Below, piece by piece: positions 32,935-44,246 of a DNA stretch of 64,000 nt (positions within the stretch are counted from its first letter, which is position 1; each line of letters opens with the position of its first letter). Made by a program: the position numbers and the translations under genes. The notes below the pieces were generated by a model. It was not told the DNA's origin, made no database searches, and saw only the letters and a list, made by a program, of their open reading frames with translations. This DNA is from Streblospio benedicti (Eukaryota; Annelida; Polychaeta; Spionida; Spionidae): positions 5,772,707 through 5,836,706 of the forward strand of contig CM032659.1 of assembly GCA_019095985.1 (NCBI GenBank), read 5' to 3'.

Positions 32935-33806
32935 ATGCGTGTCACGATGCTTCTCTTCTGTCTCTCGTCTCTGCTTTGTTGTTCAGTCGCCTTGGCTGAT
33001 CGTGATGAGCAAATCTCTCTCACAGATGCAGTGAAGATGATCAGAGACCTACAAGAAGCAAATGTAGAAGTATAAAAAGAGAGAATACAGTCATGAAATC
33101 AAATGTCAGAGCTAAAAGTGAGAAGCCATGAAATTCAAGAAGTGAGGTCAAAAAGAATGCTGAGTTCTCAAATGCTGCGATCTCCAAAATGCTGAGGTCC
33201 AAAAAGATTTCTGAAAATGCTAGACAAGAGAATGGAGATATTCTGAAAAAATTCTGAGAATACTGAGCTCCAAATGAGATTTCTGAGGTTCACAAAGAGG
33301 TTCGCAGAGAAATGCTGAGGGTCCAAAGAGAGAATGAAGCCATGAAATCCAAGATGTCTGAGCTCTCAAACGTTGTTTCTCACATTGAAATGGATTTTTT
33401 TGACCTTCAGACGAATGTATCGAAGTTCAGCCAGCGTATCTCTGTTCTGAATGATCGAGAGTCTGGCCATGTTGGCTTCTCTGTTGCTGCTAACCAACTC
33501 GAAGAGTACAATGCAGGTGATACAGTGAAGTTTCATCACGTGTTCTCCGATTTCAAGCCCAGTAGTACATCTGGAGGATGGGATCCTTCGAGCAACAAAT
33601 ACACATGCCCAGTCTCCGGGCACTATATGTTCTTGGGTACATTATTTAAGGGGATAGGTGAACAATATGAGGTTTTTGATGCTTATTTGTACCACACATC
33701 CGGCAGTGGTGATGAACGTATTGTGCAGGTGTATAACAGAGGAGACACCACAACGGGATTTTCCAGCAGTGCTCACGCCATAGTGCACTGTGCAGCCGGC
33801 GACCAG
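32935..33806 (+). pseudogene. C1q-domain protein copy 2, main exon (stalk region broken, gC1q intact)
   Basis: The exon starts at 32822. ATG at 32935 opens a signal peptide (MRVTMLLFCLSSLLCCSVAL) and AVKMIRDLQ of a coiled coil, then a TAA at 33073-33075 ends the frame. Further breaks follow in the heptad region. From 33312 a clean frame gives the end of the coiled coil and the gC1q domain: GHVGFSVAANQ, GGWDPSSNKYTCPVSGHYMF, then AYLYHTSGSGDERIVQVY, to GDQ at 33806. So the head is open but not joined in frame to the signal peptide. Sequence error or pseudogene are both possible. Confidence 0.7.
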
Positions 33807-33935
33807 GTGTGGATTTATCATTTGTATGTCAGTTCAACAACCCCAACAAATATATTAATGCCTACATTACGATTGTGAATGTTTATCATATTAGGTGCAA
33901 TGACTTTGATTATGCAGTGATTTTGTGTTCTTCAG

Positions 33936-34008
33936 GTGTGGTTCAGGAACGCAGTTGACGACTCTACTCTCTATGACAGAAGCGATTCACAGCTCAACAA
34001 TTTTCTTG
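33936..34008 (+). CDS. C1q copy 2, second-last exon
   Basis: 73-bp exon after acceptor TTCTTCAG: VWFRNAVDDSTLYDR ... LNNFL plus the first base of a Gly codon, with donor GTAAGC. The preceding intron starts with the same GTGTGG as this exon, so reading through the donor gives a false in-frame ending (VWIYHLYVSS...). Confidence 0.7.
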
Positions 34009-34080
34009 GTAAGCTTCTTTTATTGTAAGTGTTTCAGAATGCTAATAATAACAGCATAAGATTCATTTATTTGCGTAAAA

Positions 34081-34082
<2 letters not shown>

Positions 34083-34152
<70 letters not shown>

Positions 34153-34250
34153 TGTGTGTTTAGGGGGGTGTTATGAGTGTGTGTGTGTGGCTGTGTGATT
34201 GTGTGGTTGTGTGTGTGAGTGTGTACGTGCGCGCGCGCGTGTGTTTTATA
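34083..34250. repeat. (TG)n microsatellite in the last intron of C1q copy 2
   Basis: Long TG run, then TGTGTGGTTGTG and CGCGCGCG blocks, at the same place as in copies 1 and 3. Confidence 0.9.
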
Positions 34251-34481
34251 AGACGTTAAAAACCAACCCCACAAATGTAATTTTTGTGGCCTTTTTTGCA
34301 CATCTAACGAAACTTATAAGGCATTTTCCACACATCCGACTTTCTTATAAACCAGTCCCATATGTATTAGGTGACTTTTGAATATAATTTGTGTTCTCGT
34401 TAAATAAGTATCCTTCCTAAACCCACCAGAACATCCTGGACTCCTCTGAAAAATGATCTCTGGATGTTTTTACTGTTGCAG

Positions 34482-34592
34482 GTTTTCTGATCAAGCCGGG
34501 TCTGTAGACGGTGGAGACGTCACTGCGGGTGATCGAGGGTTTACCTAGACGTCATCGTGGCAGATCTGATGTTTATTGTAAACAAGAATAAA
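34482..34592 (+). CDS. C1q copy 2, last exon and 3' UTR
   Basis: Acceptor TGTTGCAG, then FLIKPGL and TAG at 34505-34507, the last strand of the jelly roll. AATAAA lies at 34587-34592. Unlike copies 1 and 3, no cassette array follows; the sequence goes straight into the common flank. Confidence 0.7.
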
Positions 34593-34679
34593 TAGGGAAA
34601 CAAATCATATGCTGTTTTGTGTCTCACTATTATTTGCAACTTCTGTTACATCTCACTTCATACTACCAATTCTATTCAA

Positions 34680-35922
34680 TTACTCCGCTAATAGCTTGTG
34701 TGCGCCATTGCTGTGGTAATTTCCTATACAGAAAGCATCATATGATGATGTTGCTGACATTTGTTTTCATTCATTGACACGTCATGTACATTCGAGGGTC
34801 ATTGGGTGCTAGAATTTCGTATCTAGAAAGTATTTCATGAGACACATGTACATAGCCAGTATGTTTTACCATTAGAGGATTCTTTCTCCAAGTCTTTAAA
34901 GCTAATCACAGAATTTCATTCGGGACTCGAACCCTGGACCACTGCCGCCGAGGGAAGTGTTGACTCAGAGAATTAATTCCCCCAGTCGATAGGGTTATAT
35001 CCCACACACCCTCTTGCGATACTTGAACCCTGGACTACTATCAGTGTGGCACCTATTCACCTAGTAGCCCACTTAAGGCAGGCACATTAGACACACAGTA
35101 GAACCAGCAACAGCTATGTGATATAGCCCTGTAGACGTGGAGAAAGAATCCTCTATGTCAATGCATACGCCGACATTGGATTATGGTTCGAGTCCTGCCA
35201 GAATCTATGTGATACAGCCCAACTGACGTGTAGAAAGAATCATCTATGTCAATACTTACAAAGTATCTTAGTTTCGTCTGTGCAATTTTGTGATTATGTG
35301 TTGAGTTTGCATTGTGTTTTCACAATCAAATGTACATTTACATCACTTCAAGAAACCTACATGGTCTCAAGCATCAAAGGTCAATGTTCATTAAACTCCT
35401 CATACATGCATGTACAATGAATGGCTTGTAAAATAGCAGCATCAGTGTCACGACCTAGATTCTCACGCTGCAATTTCGTCCATTTACCGCAATATTGTTC
35501 GTTAAAAGCTTTATCAAATTTACTTTGGTCGTGTTTAGATTAGCCCAAGAGAGACACATGGGTGATCAGAGAGAAGTTCAAGGCTCTTTAACATACTGCT
35601 TGTTTCCTTTTTGACCTTTTATAAATTAGAAATCAGTACACGTTATGAACAGTTGTTGCAACTAACCTTTAAGACTGTCCTGATTTCCAAGACTCTCCTT
35701 TTATGACTACCCTAGATCACCTGGTCTCGTTTGGCAAACGCAAACACCATGCCAGAATCTGGAGACTATTTTTTGAGAAGACCATGACATTAGAACAGAT
35801 TGAGAAGACTGAGGTGTGATCCCGAGGTCGGACATTTGGTTTGGCACATGTTAATATGGAAGTACATCCCCTGGCACCCATACCCATCTCCCAAATGTTT
35901 GCTTATTCTGGTAACTGTTCAG
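34680..35922. repeat. common C1q 3' flank with tRNA-like palindrome, copy 1
   Basis: Co-linear with 56220-57490. AGAGGATTCTTTCTCC (34874-34889) and its exact inverse (35139-35154) bracket two minus-strand tRNA-like B boxes (GGTTCGAGTCC type, seen as GGGACTCGAACCCTGGACCA). A further plus-strand GGTTCGAGTCC lies near 35188. It looks like SINE-derived foldback DNA. No coding frame. Confidence 0.6.
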
Positions 35923-36022
35923 NNNNNNNNNNNNNNNNNNNNNNNNNNNNNNNNNNNNNNNNNNNNNNNNNNNNNNNNNNNNNNNNNNNNNNNNNNNNNN
36001 NNNNNNNNNNNNNNNNNNNNNN
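35923..36022. other. assembly gap (100 N)
   Basis: Exactly 100 N. The right side restarts in sequence homologous to about 31967, inside a C1q intron 1. So the promoter of C1q copy 3 should lie in or be lost at this gap. Confidence 0.97.
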
Positions 36023-38439
36023 AATCTCCGGATTCCCCTTTTCCTTGTCAAACCCCCCGATTGAAGAGGGGACATACGCACGTATGCTTGTACGTGCGAT
36101 GTGTGCACATTTGATTGGTATTTCGTGAACTGTACACGGGCTACGAGGCTTGTTGTCGCCAGCATCCGTGCGAAGTCCCACGAGGGTCGTCAATTTGATC
36201 TCTGGGGAGGCCCACAGAGACGCCGCCAGGCTTCTGTCTGGTCAACACGAGGAGTAGGTTGGTAGTACCTGAATGAAGCAAGTAACTCAAAAACGCTTAC
36301 ATGCCGTATATGAATATTACGGTGGCTATCTTGATCGTTTTTATTTTTCAATTTATTATATGATAAATTATCAGGAACTTACTTAAAACATCATATATAA
36401 CAGGCATCAAAAATATACTATATAGGCGATTTTTACAGATATTTTATCGGCCATCTGGAAATATTTTGTATGATCACGTGTGTTTCTCCACTTCTCTCTA
36501 TAATTACAGTCCCTCCACACGGAGGGCCCGTCAATCTGACCTGGTGATGGCCTGGTAGTACCAGTCCACCCCAATATGAGATTTTATACGATCACAACGT
36601 TGTAGAGAAGTGTCTCCCTGATTGCGTGTACTAACCCATTTTGCTCCGTGACAAGCAAATTGTTTACAGTTGGTGCCGTGACCAGGATGTGATTGGTCTG
36701 CGGCAACACACTGGATCAGGCCCCCTGATGAACCATGATGATGAACAAGCAGCTGATCTACCTAATCGATTGCCCAAAACGACGATTGACAACCCATGAT
36801 GGCCTCCTGGCTCACGTAACACGGGAGGACGTCACTTCTACATGTTGGACGCCGGAGTGATGCTCCATCACCTCCCTCACGTGGGTATACTGATGGGGTG
36901 GCTCTGATGATGCCCGTAGTCAGAGCCCCCATATGTGACCGAATTTAAGACAACCAATACATACGGGGCTGAGGACGGAGGAGGTGCCGTCACCGACTCC
37001 GTGGCCCCGTACCCAATTCAGAAGAAGGCCCCGGGGCGTGAGTAAAAGGGAAAACGTGGCTTGGGGTCCATCCGCGGGGACTACCCGTAGTTGCATTGCA
37101 GGGGGCGTAGGTGAGTCTATCGAGGGGAAAAGTGGCTTGGAACGTCCACCCACAGGAGTACCTGATGATGACACGCCCCCGTGGGGGGCACTAACCCCAG
37201 ATAATGTACGGGGGCTGGGGGGAGGCTCCACCGGACATTTGATATCTTGGGTGAAATGTGCTAAAAACTCTGCTAAACATATAGCTTTAAATGCTGATAT
37301 TCAATCTGAGAAGAGCTAAATTAATTAAAGGCTGATTTTAGCTGCCATGATGATATTATTTTGATTTTTTGTGAAATTGCACCCATTCCAGTGGCGCCTC
37401 CACACGTGTCGTGTGAGGTTGAGGAAGATGGTTGAGGAAGTGACTGGACGCGGCGGGTTGTCCCTGGACCTTCGCTGGTCACATCACTGCTAATCCAGGG
37501 ATGATCAGTGTGTACTAGGTATCTTTTCGAGCCATGCGTGTACTAGGCATCCTTTTACGAGGTCATGTGCCGTACGTTGACGTAGTCAAAAAGGACGTAA
37601 TCATTCGCCCATCCATTCAACGCTGATCCCATGACAGTTACCAAGAAGTCGTAATATATACGTAAATATGTGTGGGGCCGTCATTGCTAACGCTGACTTG
37701 TCCAGGGTGGGGTCAGGGGTGGAGTGACCCTCGTCCACCGCCGCGTGTGACCATTTACTACCACCTACCCCCGTGCTGAAGAACTTGGAGCCCTCGATGC
37801 TGTCCAAGCATTCATGACACTTCTTCTTGACTAAAACCACGGGAGCACCCCAGGGTGACTTGGAGGGCTGGACCTTGCCAGACTCTAGAAGCCCAGTGAC
37901 CCCATTGTCAATATGGTCACGCTCCGTTTGTGATCGCCGATAGTAGTTCTGCTTGACAGGCAATGCATCCCCAGTGTCTTTTTTGTGGGTGATTTTATCA
38001 CTAAAGCCAACGTTGCTGTCAGGCCCCACAAACGTATCATTGTAGGATAGTATCACCAAACACATTCGTCAGTGCTGTTCATTCGTCAGCACACCATCCC
38101 CAGGGAGCATGATGTGCAAGTGTTTGAGCAGGTGTTTGGAAACCCACGTTTTGGACACCCTTGCTGCTGTTTCGATGGATCAGTCTACATACTGACGACC
38201 CCCTTCCTCGAGTGACCTATGCTATAGCCTAGGGTGGTAAGGGACACCCTGGACGTATGCGTGAGGTCCTCATGCAGGGGCTTGTCATAACAGACCCACG
38301 TTGCGGGATTCTGCTTTCTCCAATACATGCCATGCACTGTGCTACTACGGCTACTCTCACTCCCCGCAGGACCGGGGTGATTGATGAGTTCCAGAACGCA
38401 CTGAGGTCCGTGGATCGTGTCCAGCACTAGCGCCACACA
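36023..38439 (-). mobile_element. Ty3/Gypsy LTR-retrotransposon fossil, copy 2
   Basis: The best preserved pol piece of the window is at 37601-38065 (minus): the start of reverse transcriptase with HKKDTGDALPVKQ, SKSPWGAPVVLVKKK and the following sheet. The linker is at 38185-38436. A plus-strand TGGTGCCGTGACC at 36671-36683 resembles a primer-binding site next to an LTR end. The rest of pol is absent and the copy is broken in several places. Its homology stops at about 38439, where another insertion begins, and resumes beyond 41.3 kb. Confidence 0.72.
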
Positions 38440-39445
38440 TAGCCGGGGGTGTTGGCTTGGCGTTGGCGGTCTTGTGCATGTACGGTTGGTGTGACTGTTG
38501 GTCGTGACGGTTGTTCATGGCAGGATCATGATGTAGTGTCGGTTCTTGTACGGGCCGCTGTTGAGGTGCGTGTGCATGCTTGTCCGTCGGCCTGTTGGGC
38601 GTGTAGACGCCATCGATTACCGTGCAGTGCGGTAGTTGGGCACGGCGTGGGTTGATGGTGATTTTAATTGATGATTGGGTTGGTGATCGATTGTGCGGGC
38701 TTGTCGCTGGCGGGCGAAATGTTTCCTCTTGTTGTAGTGTAATGGACCTTGCTGAATCGCGGGCTATATCGTGAACCTGCTGTCGGAGAGTGACCATGCG
38801 GGCAATGTCGGCTGTCTGCATGTTGGTTATTTGATTAGATAAGGATGACATGCTTTGCTGCAGCGATCTCAGCTGAATGGTGTGGTCTGCATGGACTGAT
38901 TGTAGGTGAGTGCTCAACTTGTGTATGTGAGCGTCATTGACAAACTGTTTATTCTTTTGAATGGCCAGGACGTGGCCGAGGTCTTCTACTCTTTCAAGCA
39001 GGTGGTCCATGTGGCTGTGAAAATCTGAGGTCAGTTGTGACGTTGTGCTTGTGATAGGCGTATGTTTGAAGTCGGCGTGTAGGTTGGTGAGGAGTCGTCG
39101 TTGGCTGTCTGTGAAGGTGTCCAGCGTGTGCTGTACCATGTTTGCTGAGCGGCAGTGTCGCATCTGGGAGAGGGCGAGCGCTGGCTGTGCGGTGTGGTTG
39201 ATGGAGACAATTGTCTGGTGGGGGGTGGGGGGCATATGCGCGCACTTGCTTTTAGGGTTTCTATCGCTTCCAGCATCGCCAGTTTGCGATCTGTCCTCGG
39301 TGTGCAGTACGGAGTTGGTTGGCGGCGGTCGTAGAATGGGTACTGGCGGAAGGGGGAAGGTGCAGCTGACACCAGATGCGTACGGGTCGCGAATTCCATC
39401 GCCATCGTCATGGGGAGGCTCCTTCAAACATCGTACTGAGATCAA
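38357..39445 (-). CDS. unrecognised ORF with central coiled coil, in an inserted element
   Basis: An open frame of 362 codons without an ATG at its start (first codon TTG; first Met is residue 70, at 39238). It is rich in Pro, Thr, His and Ser at both ends. The middle (about residues 115-245) is helical and heptad-like, with VQHTLDTFTDSQRRLL and LLERVEDLGHVLAIQKNKQF. The last 27 codons run into the Gypsy sequence, so the true end is uncertain. No known domain. Position and composition suggest a structural or nucleic-acid-binding protein of a mobile element. It may be a decayed remnant. Confidence 0.4.
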   Translation of the reverse strand: MISVRCLKEPPHDDGDGIRDPYASGVSCTFPLPPVPILRPPPTNSVLHTEDRSQTGDAGSDRNPKSKCAHMPPTPHQTIVSINHTAQPALALSQMRHCRSANMVQHTLDTFTDSQRRLLTNLHADFKHTPITSTTSQLTSDFHSHMDHLLERVEDLGHVLAIQKNKQFVNDAHIHKLSTHLQSVHADHTIQLRSLQQSMSSLSNQITNMQTADIARMVTLRQQVHDIARDSARSITLQQEETFRPPATSPHNRSPTQSSIKITINPRRAQLPHCTVIDGVYTPNRPTDKHAHAPQQRPVQEPTLHHDPAMNNRHDQQSHQPYMHKTANAKPTPPAMCGASAGHDPRTSVRSGTHQSPRSCGE

Positions 39446-39593
39446 TGCTTGGCGGCGGAGGTGGCGTGTCGATGTTTAGGCCATTAGCTGCCGGCCGGGG
39501 TCGGCAACAGTGATGGATGGTCGGCAACAGGTGAGTCAGTGAGTGTGGCATGGCGAGTGTTGCCAGGTCTAAAGCGTGTGCTGTACCATGTTT

Positions 39594-39864
39594 GAGAGCG
39601 GCAGTGTCATTGACAAAAGTACAGTTGTGGGCGCACGGGCCCCGCGGCGTTAGAATCTGGGTGTCCGTGAGATCAACTTACATAGAGGGCGATGCGCGTG
39701 GCTGTGCGCACCGTTACAAAAGTACGGGATGGTTGATGCACGGCCCCAGTACTGTGTCTGTGTGCCGACAACGTGCAAATTGCGTTTCTGGTGGTTGTGC
39801 CATGACGCAGGGGCATAAACTGCTCCTGCTACTTGGCTTTACGCCTGCCACTGTACACTCACGG
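39594..39864. mobile_element. remnant of the palindromic TTA-type element
   Basis: Shares CATTGACAAAAGTACAGTTG and CACTCACGGATC-type words with 11386-12467. It is inserted in a duplicated piece of the minus-strand ORF: the flanks TTTGAGAGCGGCAGTGTC and GCGTCCAGCATCACCAG match 39141 and 39270. It is heavily shortened. Confidence 0.5.
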
Positions 39865-40507
39865 ATCGTTTCTATCGCGTCCAGCATCACCAGTTTGCGG
39901 TGACATGTGCCCACTCTGTGTCTGGTGAATCAATCGGAGTTGGTTGGCGACGCGTTGGCAGGTTGATGGCCACTAGTGTCGGTGATTGAGTAGGCGTCTT
40001 TGTCGGTGGTAGGGGAGAAATTATCCAGCAGGCTTTTGATGTAGGCCGCCGGGTCCCCGGAATGTGCTCGGCGTGTGTGGTGTAGTGGGCATGTGTCCAG
40101 CTGGTGTGGCCGCACGGTGGGATCCGTCCGGGCCAATGGTCGGGCGATCCGGTGTCGGCGCTGGTGATGTCGCGCGGCCCGGCGGGATTGGTGTGTTGGC
40201 AGGACACGAGTGTTAGCGATGACGTGAAATCTTGGGTTTTCGTCGGTGATGTTGACGCTGCTGTTGTGATCATAGGGTGTGTATCGATCATTGTTTGAGA
40301 TGCAGACGATGTTCGTTGTTTGGGTGTACAATGAAGGTTTTTATTGTCCACGTCACGGGTGGTTGGGGTGTTAGTTAGTGTCGATGGGCTGGTCGGGTCA
40401 GGTTGATGTCATCGTCTGTTTTGGCTTTGGGGATGGTGTCGTCCAAGGCTGGACGTGTTCTTATGGATTTCTGGTTCGGACTCCATTTAGTTCTGGTCAG
40501 GAGTGTT

Positions 40508-40594
40508 GGATGAGCCGCACGGCAAGTCCTCCCAATCGAGGAAGGAGCACTCAGTGGAGTAGAGGGGCTCCTCGTAAAATTCGTCAAGCGCCTG
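40508..40594 (-). CDS. 29-residue Cys/Trp motif, copy 1 (possible exon)
   Basis: Minus strand: QALDEFYEEPLYSTECSFLD then WEDLPCGSS. It follows an acceptor-like ATTCATTCACAACAG. It pairs with 40701-40787, QALEAFNAEPLCSDECVFLD then WEVYRCGPS. The shared pattern QAL..F..EPL.S.EC.FLDWE...CG implies that both were coding. The family is unknown. Confidence 0.4.
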
Positions 40595-40700
40595 TTGTGA
40601 ATGAATAAAAAATATCAGTTTTTAAATATGATGCACGCGCGCCTGGGAATTTTTGTGGCCAGGGAGTTGGGTTTTTTTTCGGTCGTGTGGCCAGTTGTGC

Positions 40701-40787
40701 GGATGGGCCGCAACGATAGACTTCCCAGTCGAGAAAGACGCACTCGTCAGAACAAAGGGGTTCCGCATTGAAGGCTTCTAAGGCTTG
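40701..40787 (-). CDS. 29-residue Cys/Trp motif, copy 2 (possible exon)
   Basis: Second copy of the EPL.S.EC.FLDWE...CG motif, 193 bp upstream on the minus strand of copy 1, also behind an AG after a TTCTCAACTAAAC tract. Confidence 0.4.
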
Positions 40788-41379
40788 TTTAGTTGAGAAG
40801 AACACTAATTCTTTACAGACCGTGCATGATCCTGCAAAATTTAATTTATTGGCGGGGAGTTTGACTTACTTGCGTTGTCCATGTGTTACCAGGGTTTTCG
40901 CCCGGTGCTGGGATTAATTAAGTTGTCCGCGTGGCAGTGTGTTTACGCTCGCTGCGTTGTCCCTCGCTGGTTGGCGTGGTCGGCGGGGTGTTGGCATCAA
41001 TTCAATATCGCACACTGGTAGGTGGAGCGCTGTTGGTGGATGGCGTTGGTCCCACGGCCGATGTGTCGATGGCAGCAAATCTGTAAATCACCGTGGTTGG
41101 GGCGTAGGTGAATGAGTACGGAGCAATGTCGACGATTGATGTTCACGCGTGTAGATGTACTGGAGTCCTGTATCTGCAAAATAGTAAAATCTGTTAATGA
41201 CAGGTCGTTTCAATCGTAGGCATCTCCTCCAATGAGGTATGGAGAATAACTACTGTTGTCTCTTTAGCGTTTATTCCGGAACTGACTATCCCAGCGATCC
41301 CTCCAGAGAGCCGTCCGTCTAGACTCTTCTATGTTTGTTTGCTCACTAGCTATGCGTGCCATATGGTACATGGACACCA

Positions 41380-42360
41380 TGGCAACATCCAAACTTTTGG
41401 TTCAGGTGCTAAGAAGGTCTGAGAGGATTCGTACCACGTATGTCACGACTGTATATTCGCACGGACTACCAATTTTGTGCCTACGAGGATATTAGCTGCG
41501 TGTGGCTGCATGCCCACGTTCCAGGACAGTCACTGTGCACCGTTTATCTCTTTGACAAGGTGTGGGCGGCCTGTGTATGGCTTTTTTGTGCCTCCTAACT
41601 CCTCACTGTGAGATCTGGCTGTAGTCCATGGACCCTCGTCGGTAAATCGAACTTACCTAACCGTGCCTCGGTGTTGTTCAGCTAGGAAATTAGTTAGTCA
41701 CTGGACACTACCAATCAAAAATGGGACGGGGTGATTCTCTGTGGACATCATTGCGGGGGTAAAGCAGAGCCACTCTTCAGTAGGTTCACTATGGATCCTT
41801 GGTATAGAGATGATCTTGGTCTTGGGAAGGGGGTTTTTTGTGGTAATTTAGTTAGTATTTATCATTTTGATGAGTTCACCTCTGTACATGTATGATTTTA
41901 CCTTAGTTTGCAGGAAGGAAGGCGCTTCACCACCAGCTGGTTACGACAGGTCCATGGTGGACGTCACTGAAGTCCTGGGTGAATGCGGCTGCTTGTAGAC
42001 TTGCGGAGAATGCTTCTGTAGTGTTGACCGCAGCCTGTAAACGAGTCCCAGTCCTCGGGTGGCGACCTCTGTTGTCAGTGACCGGCGTCTTGCTACCAGG
42101 GCCGGATGTTGGTCCCAAGCCTCGGAGCACAAACTAGCGCTCAGGACCGTAAGCATATGACGGAGGGAGTGGACGTGTGTGTGCCTGTGTGTGGAGCAAC
42201 CTTGATTTAATTGTGTAGCATTATACTATGTTTTCTTTAATGTTCTTTATTTTAGCCAGCTTGCGGAGTTTTGAGTGACCGGTAGATTTCGGGTAGGTAT
42301 GTGGGTAGGTAGTGTCTCCTGATTGTTTGTACTAACCCATTTTGCTTATAGATTGCTGCC
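41380..42360. other. repeat sequence shared with 15.6-15.9 and 53.9-54.3 kb; end of C1q copy 3 intron insertion
   Basis: Includes TTTGATGAGTTCACCTCTGTACATG (also near 54277). It ends with GTACTAACCCATTTTGCTTATAG-ATTGCTGCCGTGACA at about 42327, the same block that precedes C1q copy 2. No supported gene. Confidence 0.4.
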
Positions 42361-42982
42361 GTGACAAGCACATTTTTTACAATATTTTGTATTGAAACGG
42401 TTATAGCAAGTATTCACATATTCAATCTAAATGTTACAATAACTTTTAAAAGATGATTTTTAAATGAAACACCGTAACTATGATTTTCCTTTGTTTTTGC
42501 ACCATACGAAATCTGGCACAAGTGATTGCTTTGTTCATATTATTATGTACGGTTGAGATCCTGAGATGAGTAACAGTACAAATAAACATGTTTGGGAACA
42601 CAAAGTTTGCACATAACAAGAGTTGAATATAGCATATGATCTGATTGTGACCAAGGTGTACAGTCAATAATTGATATTCATGATGATAGATCATTTTACA
42701 TAATTATAGATGATGTCATTTGGGCAAATTTTGTAGCAAAAATCAAACGTGTCGATATGTTTGTTCGTATGTCGGTCAGTACATAACCTATGACAATCAA
42801 CAACGAAAACTACATTTAATCATCTGTTCATATTTTAAACACGGCCTACATTAAACACTTTTATTACAGCGGTGATCCACTGTGTCTGCAACGTTGGGCC
42901 CAATATCTTCATTTTAACAAAAACATCACAAGAAAAAGTAGTCCACACCTTAGAGGAGTAACATCGACACTTCTGCTGAACG

Positions 42983-43739
42983 ATGCGCGTCACGGTGCTT
43001 CTCTTCTGTCTCTTGTCTCTGCTTTGTTGTTCAGTCGCCTTGGCTGATCGTGATGAGCAAATCTCTCTCACAGATGCAGTGAAGATGATAAGAGACCTAC
43101 AAAGAGAGAATACAGCCATGAAATCAGAGATCTCAGAGCTACAAGAAGCAAATGTTGAGGTCAAAAGTGAAAGTGCTGCGATCCAAAGAGAGATTTCTGA
43201 GGTCAGACAAGAGAATGAAGATGTTCGGAGAAAGAATGCTGATGTCCAAAGGGAGAATGAAGCCATGAAATCTGAGGTTCAAGATGTCCATGAAATCGTA
43301 AATGTTTGTTTCTCACGTTGAAATGGATCTTGTTGACCTTCAGACGAATGTATCGACGTCCAGCCAGCAGATCTCCGTTCTGAATGATCGGGAGTCGGGC
43401 CATGTTGGCTTCTCTGTAACTGCTGCGCACGTTGAAGAGTACAATGAAGGTGATGCAATCAAGTTTCATCACGTGTTCTCCGATTTCAAGCCCAGTGGTA
43501 CCTCTGGAGGATGGGATCCTTCGAGCAACAGATACACCTGCCCAGTCTCTGGACACTACATGTTCTTGGGTACATTATTTAAGGGTGCAGATGTTCAATA
43601 TGAGCTTTTTTCGGCCTATTTGTACCACACATCCGGCAGCAGTGATAAACTTATTGTGCAGGTTTTTAACGAAGGAGACACCACAACGGGATTTTCCAGC
43701 AGTGCTCACGCCATAGTGCACTGTGCAGCCGGCGACCAG
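42983..43739 (+). CDS. C1q-domain protein copy 3, main exon (one frame break before gC1q)
   Basis: The exon starts at 42870 after TTTTATTACAG; ATG at 42983. Signal peptide (MRVTVLLFCLLSLLCCSVAL, cleavage probably after ALA), then about 85 residues of Glu/Lys-rich coiled coil with repeats of EISEL/EISEV/QRENEAMKSE. This stalk replaces the collagen stem of classical C1q. The gC1q domain follows from 43302 (GHVGFSVTAAHVEEYN, GGWDPSSNRYTCPVSGHYMF) to GDQ at 43739. The stalk frame and gC1q frame differ by an extra base near 43300 (CGTAAATGTTTGTTTCTCAC), a site also altered in copy 1. Best-preserved N-terminus of the three; predicted secreted oligomer. Confidence 0.75.
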
Positions 43740-43868
43740 GTTTGGATTTATCATTTGTATGTCAGTTCAACAACCCCAACAAATATATTGATGCCTACAT
43801 TACGATTGTGAATGTTTATCATATTAGGTGCAATGACGTTGATTATGCAGTGATTCTGTGCATTTCAG

Positions 43869-43941
43869 GTGTGGTTCAGGAACCACTATGACGACTCTTA
43901 TCTTTATGACAACGGCGGTTCACACATCAACAATTTTCTTG
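43869..43941 (+). CDS. C1q copy 3, second-last exon
   Basis: 73 bp after acceptor CATTTCAG: VWFRNHYDDSYLYDNGG, then HINNFL plus one base; donor GTAAGA. Matches copy 1 almost exactly. Confidence 0.7.
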
Positions 43942-44024
43942 GTAAGATTTTTTTATTGTGTAGTGTTTTAGAATGCTAATAATAACAGCATAATTGTCAT
44001 TTATTTGCGTAAAATCTTAATATG

Positions 44025-44246
44025 TGTGTGTGGGTGGGGTGGGCTATGAGTTTGTGTGTGTGTTTGTATGTGTGCGTGTGTATTTTATAATACATTAAAA
44101 ACTTACTGTGTAATTAATATCTTGTTTGTGCACCCCATGTGTGTGTATGTGTGTGTGTGTTCTCATTGTGTGGAACATCCTGGGTGTTTGGTTTGGTGTA
44201 TGTGTAGAGTGTGAGTGTGTGTGTGTGTGTGTGTGTGCGTGTGTGT
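44025..44246. repeat. interrupted (TG)n repeats in the last intron of C1q copy 3
   Basis: Several TG runs separated by unique sequence, at the same place as in copies 1 and 2; partly duplicated here (TTTTATAATACATTAAAAAC occurs twice). Confidence 0.85.

Larger units (their letters stand above)
38440..41260 (-). mobile_element. unclassified 2.8-kb insertion in the Gypsy fossil
   Basis: Homology to the Gypsy copy at 12.6-15 kb stops at 38439. The inserted DNA is GC-richer, with a TG-rich plus strand. It holds the coiled-coil ORF, a partial second copy of that ORF's upstream part (39570-39960 against 39120-39320), a remnant of the palindromic transposon family (about 39594-39860), Pro/Thr-rich minus-strand frames (39887-40351) and two copies of a 29-residue motif. 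The right border is unclear (41.2-41.4 kb). The family is unknown. Confidence 0.4.

Noticed and set aside
33807-33878. C1q protein ending VWIYHLYVSSTTPTNILMPTLRL by reading on after GDQ (all three copies)
   Set aside because: This reads the intron. The GTGTGG donor and the downstream exon VWFRNxxDDS...FLG-FLIKPDL give the usual gC1q ending, and both borders follow GT-AG.
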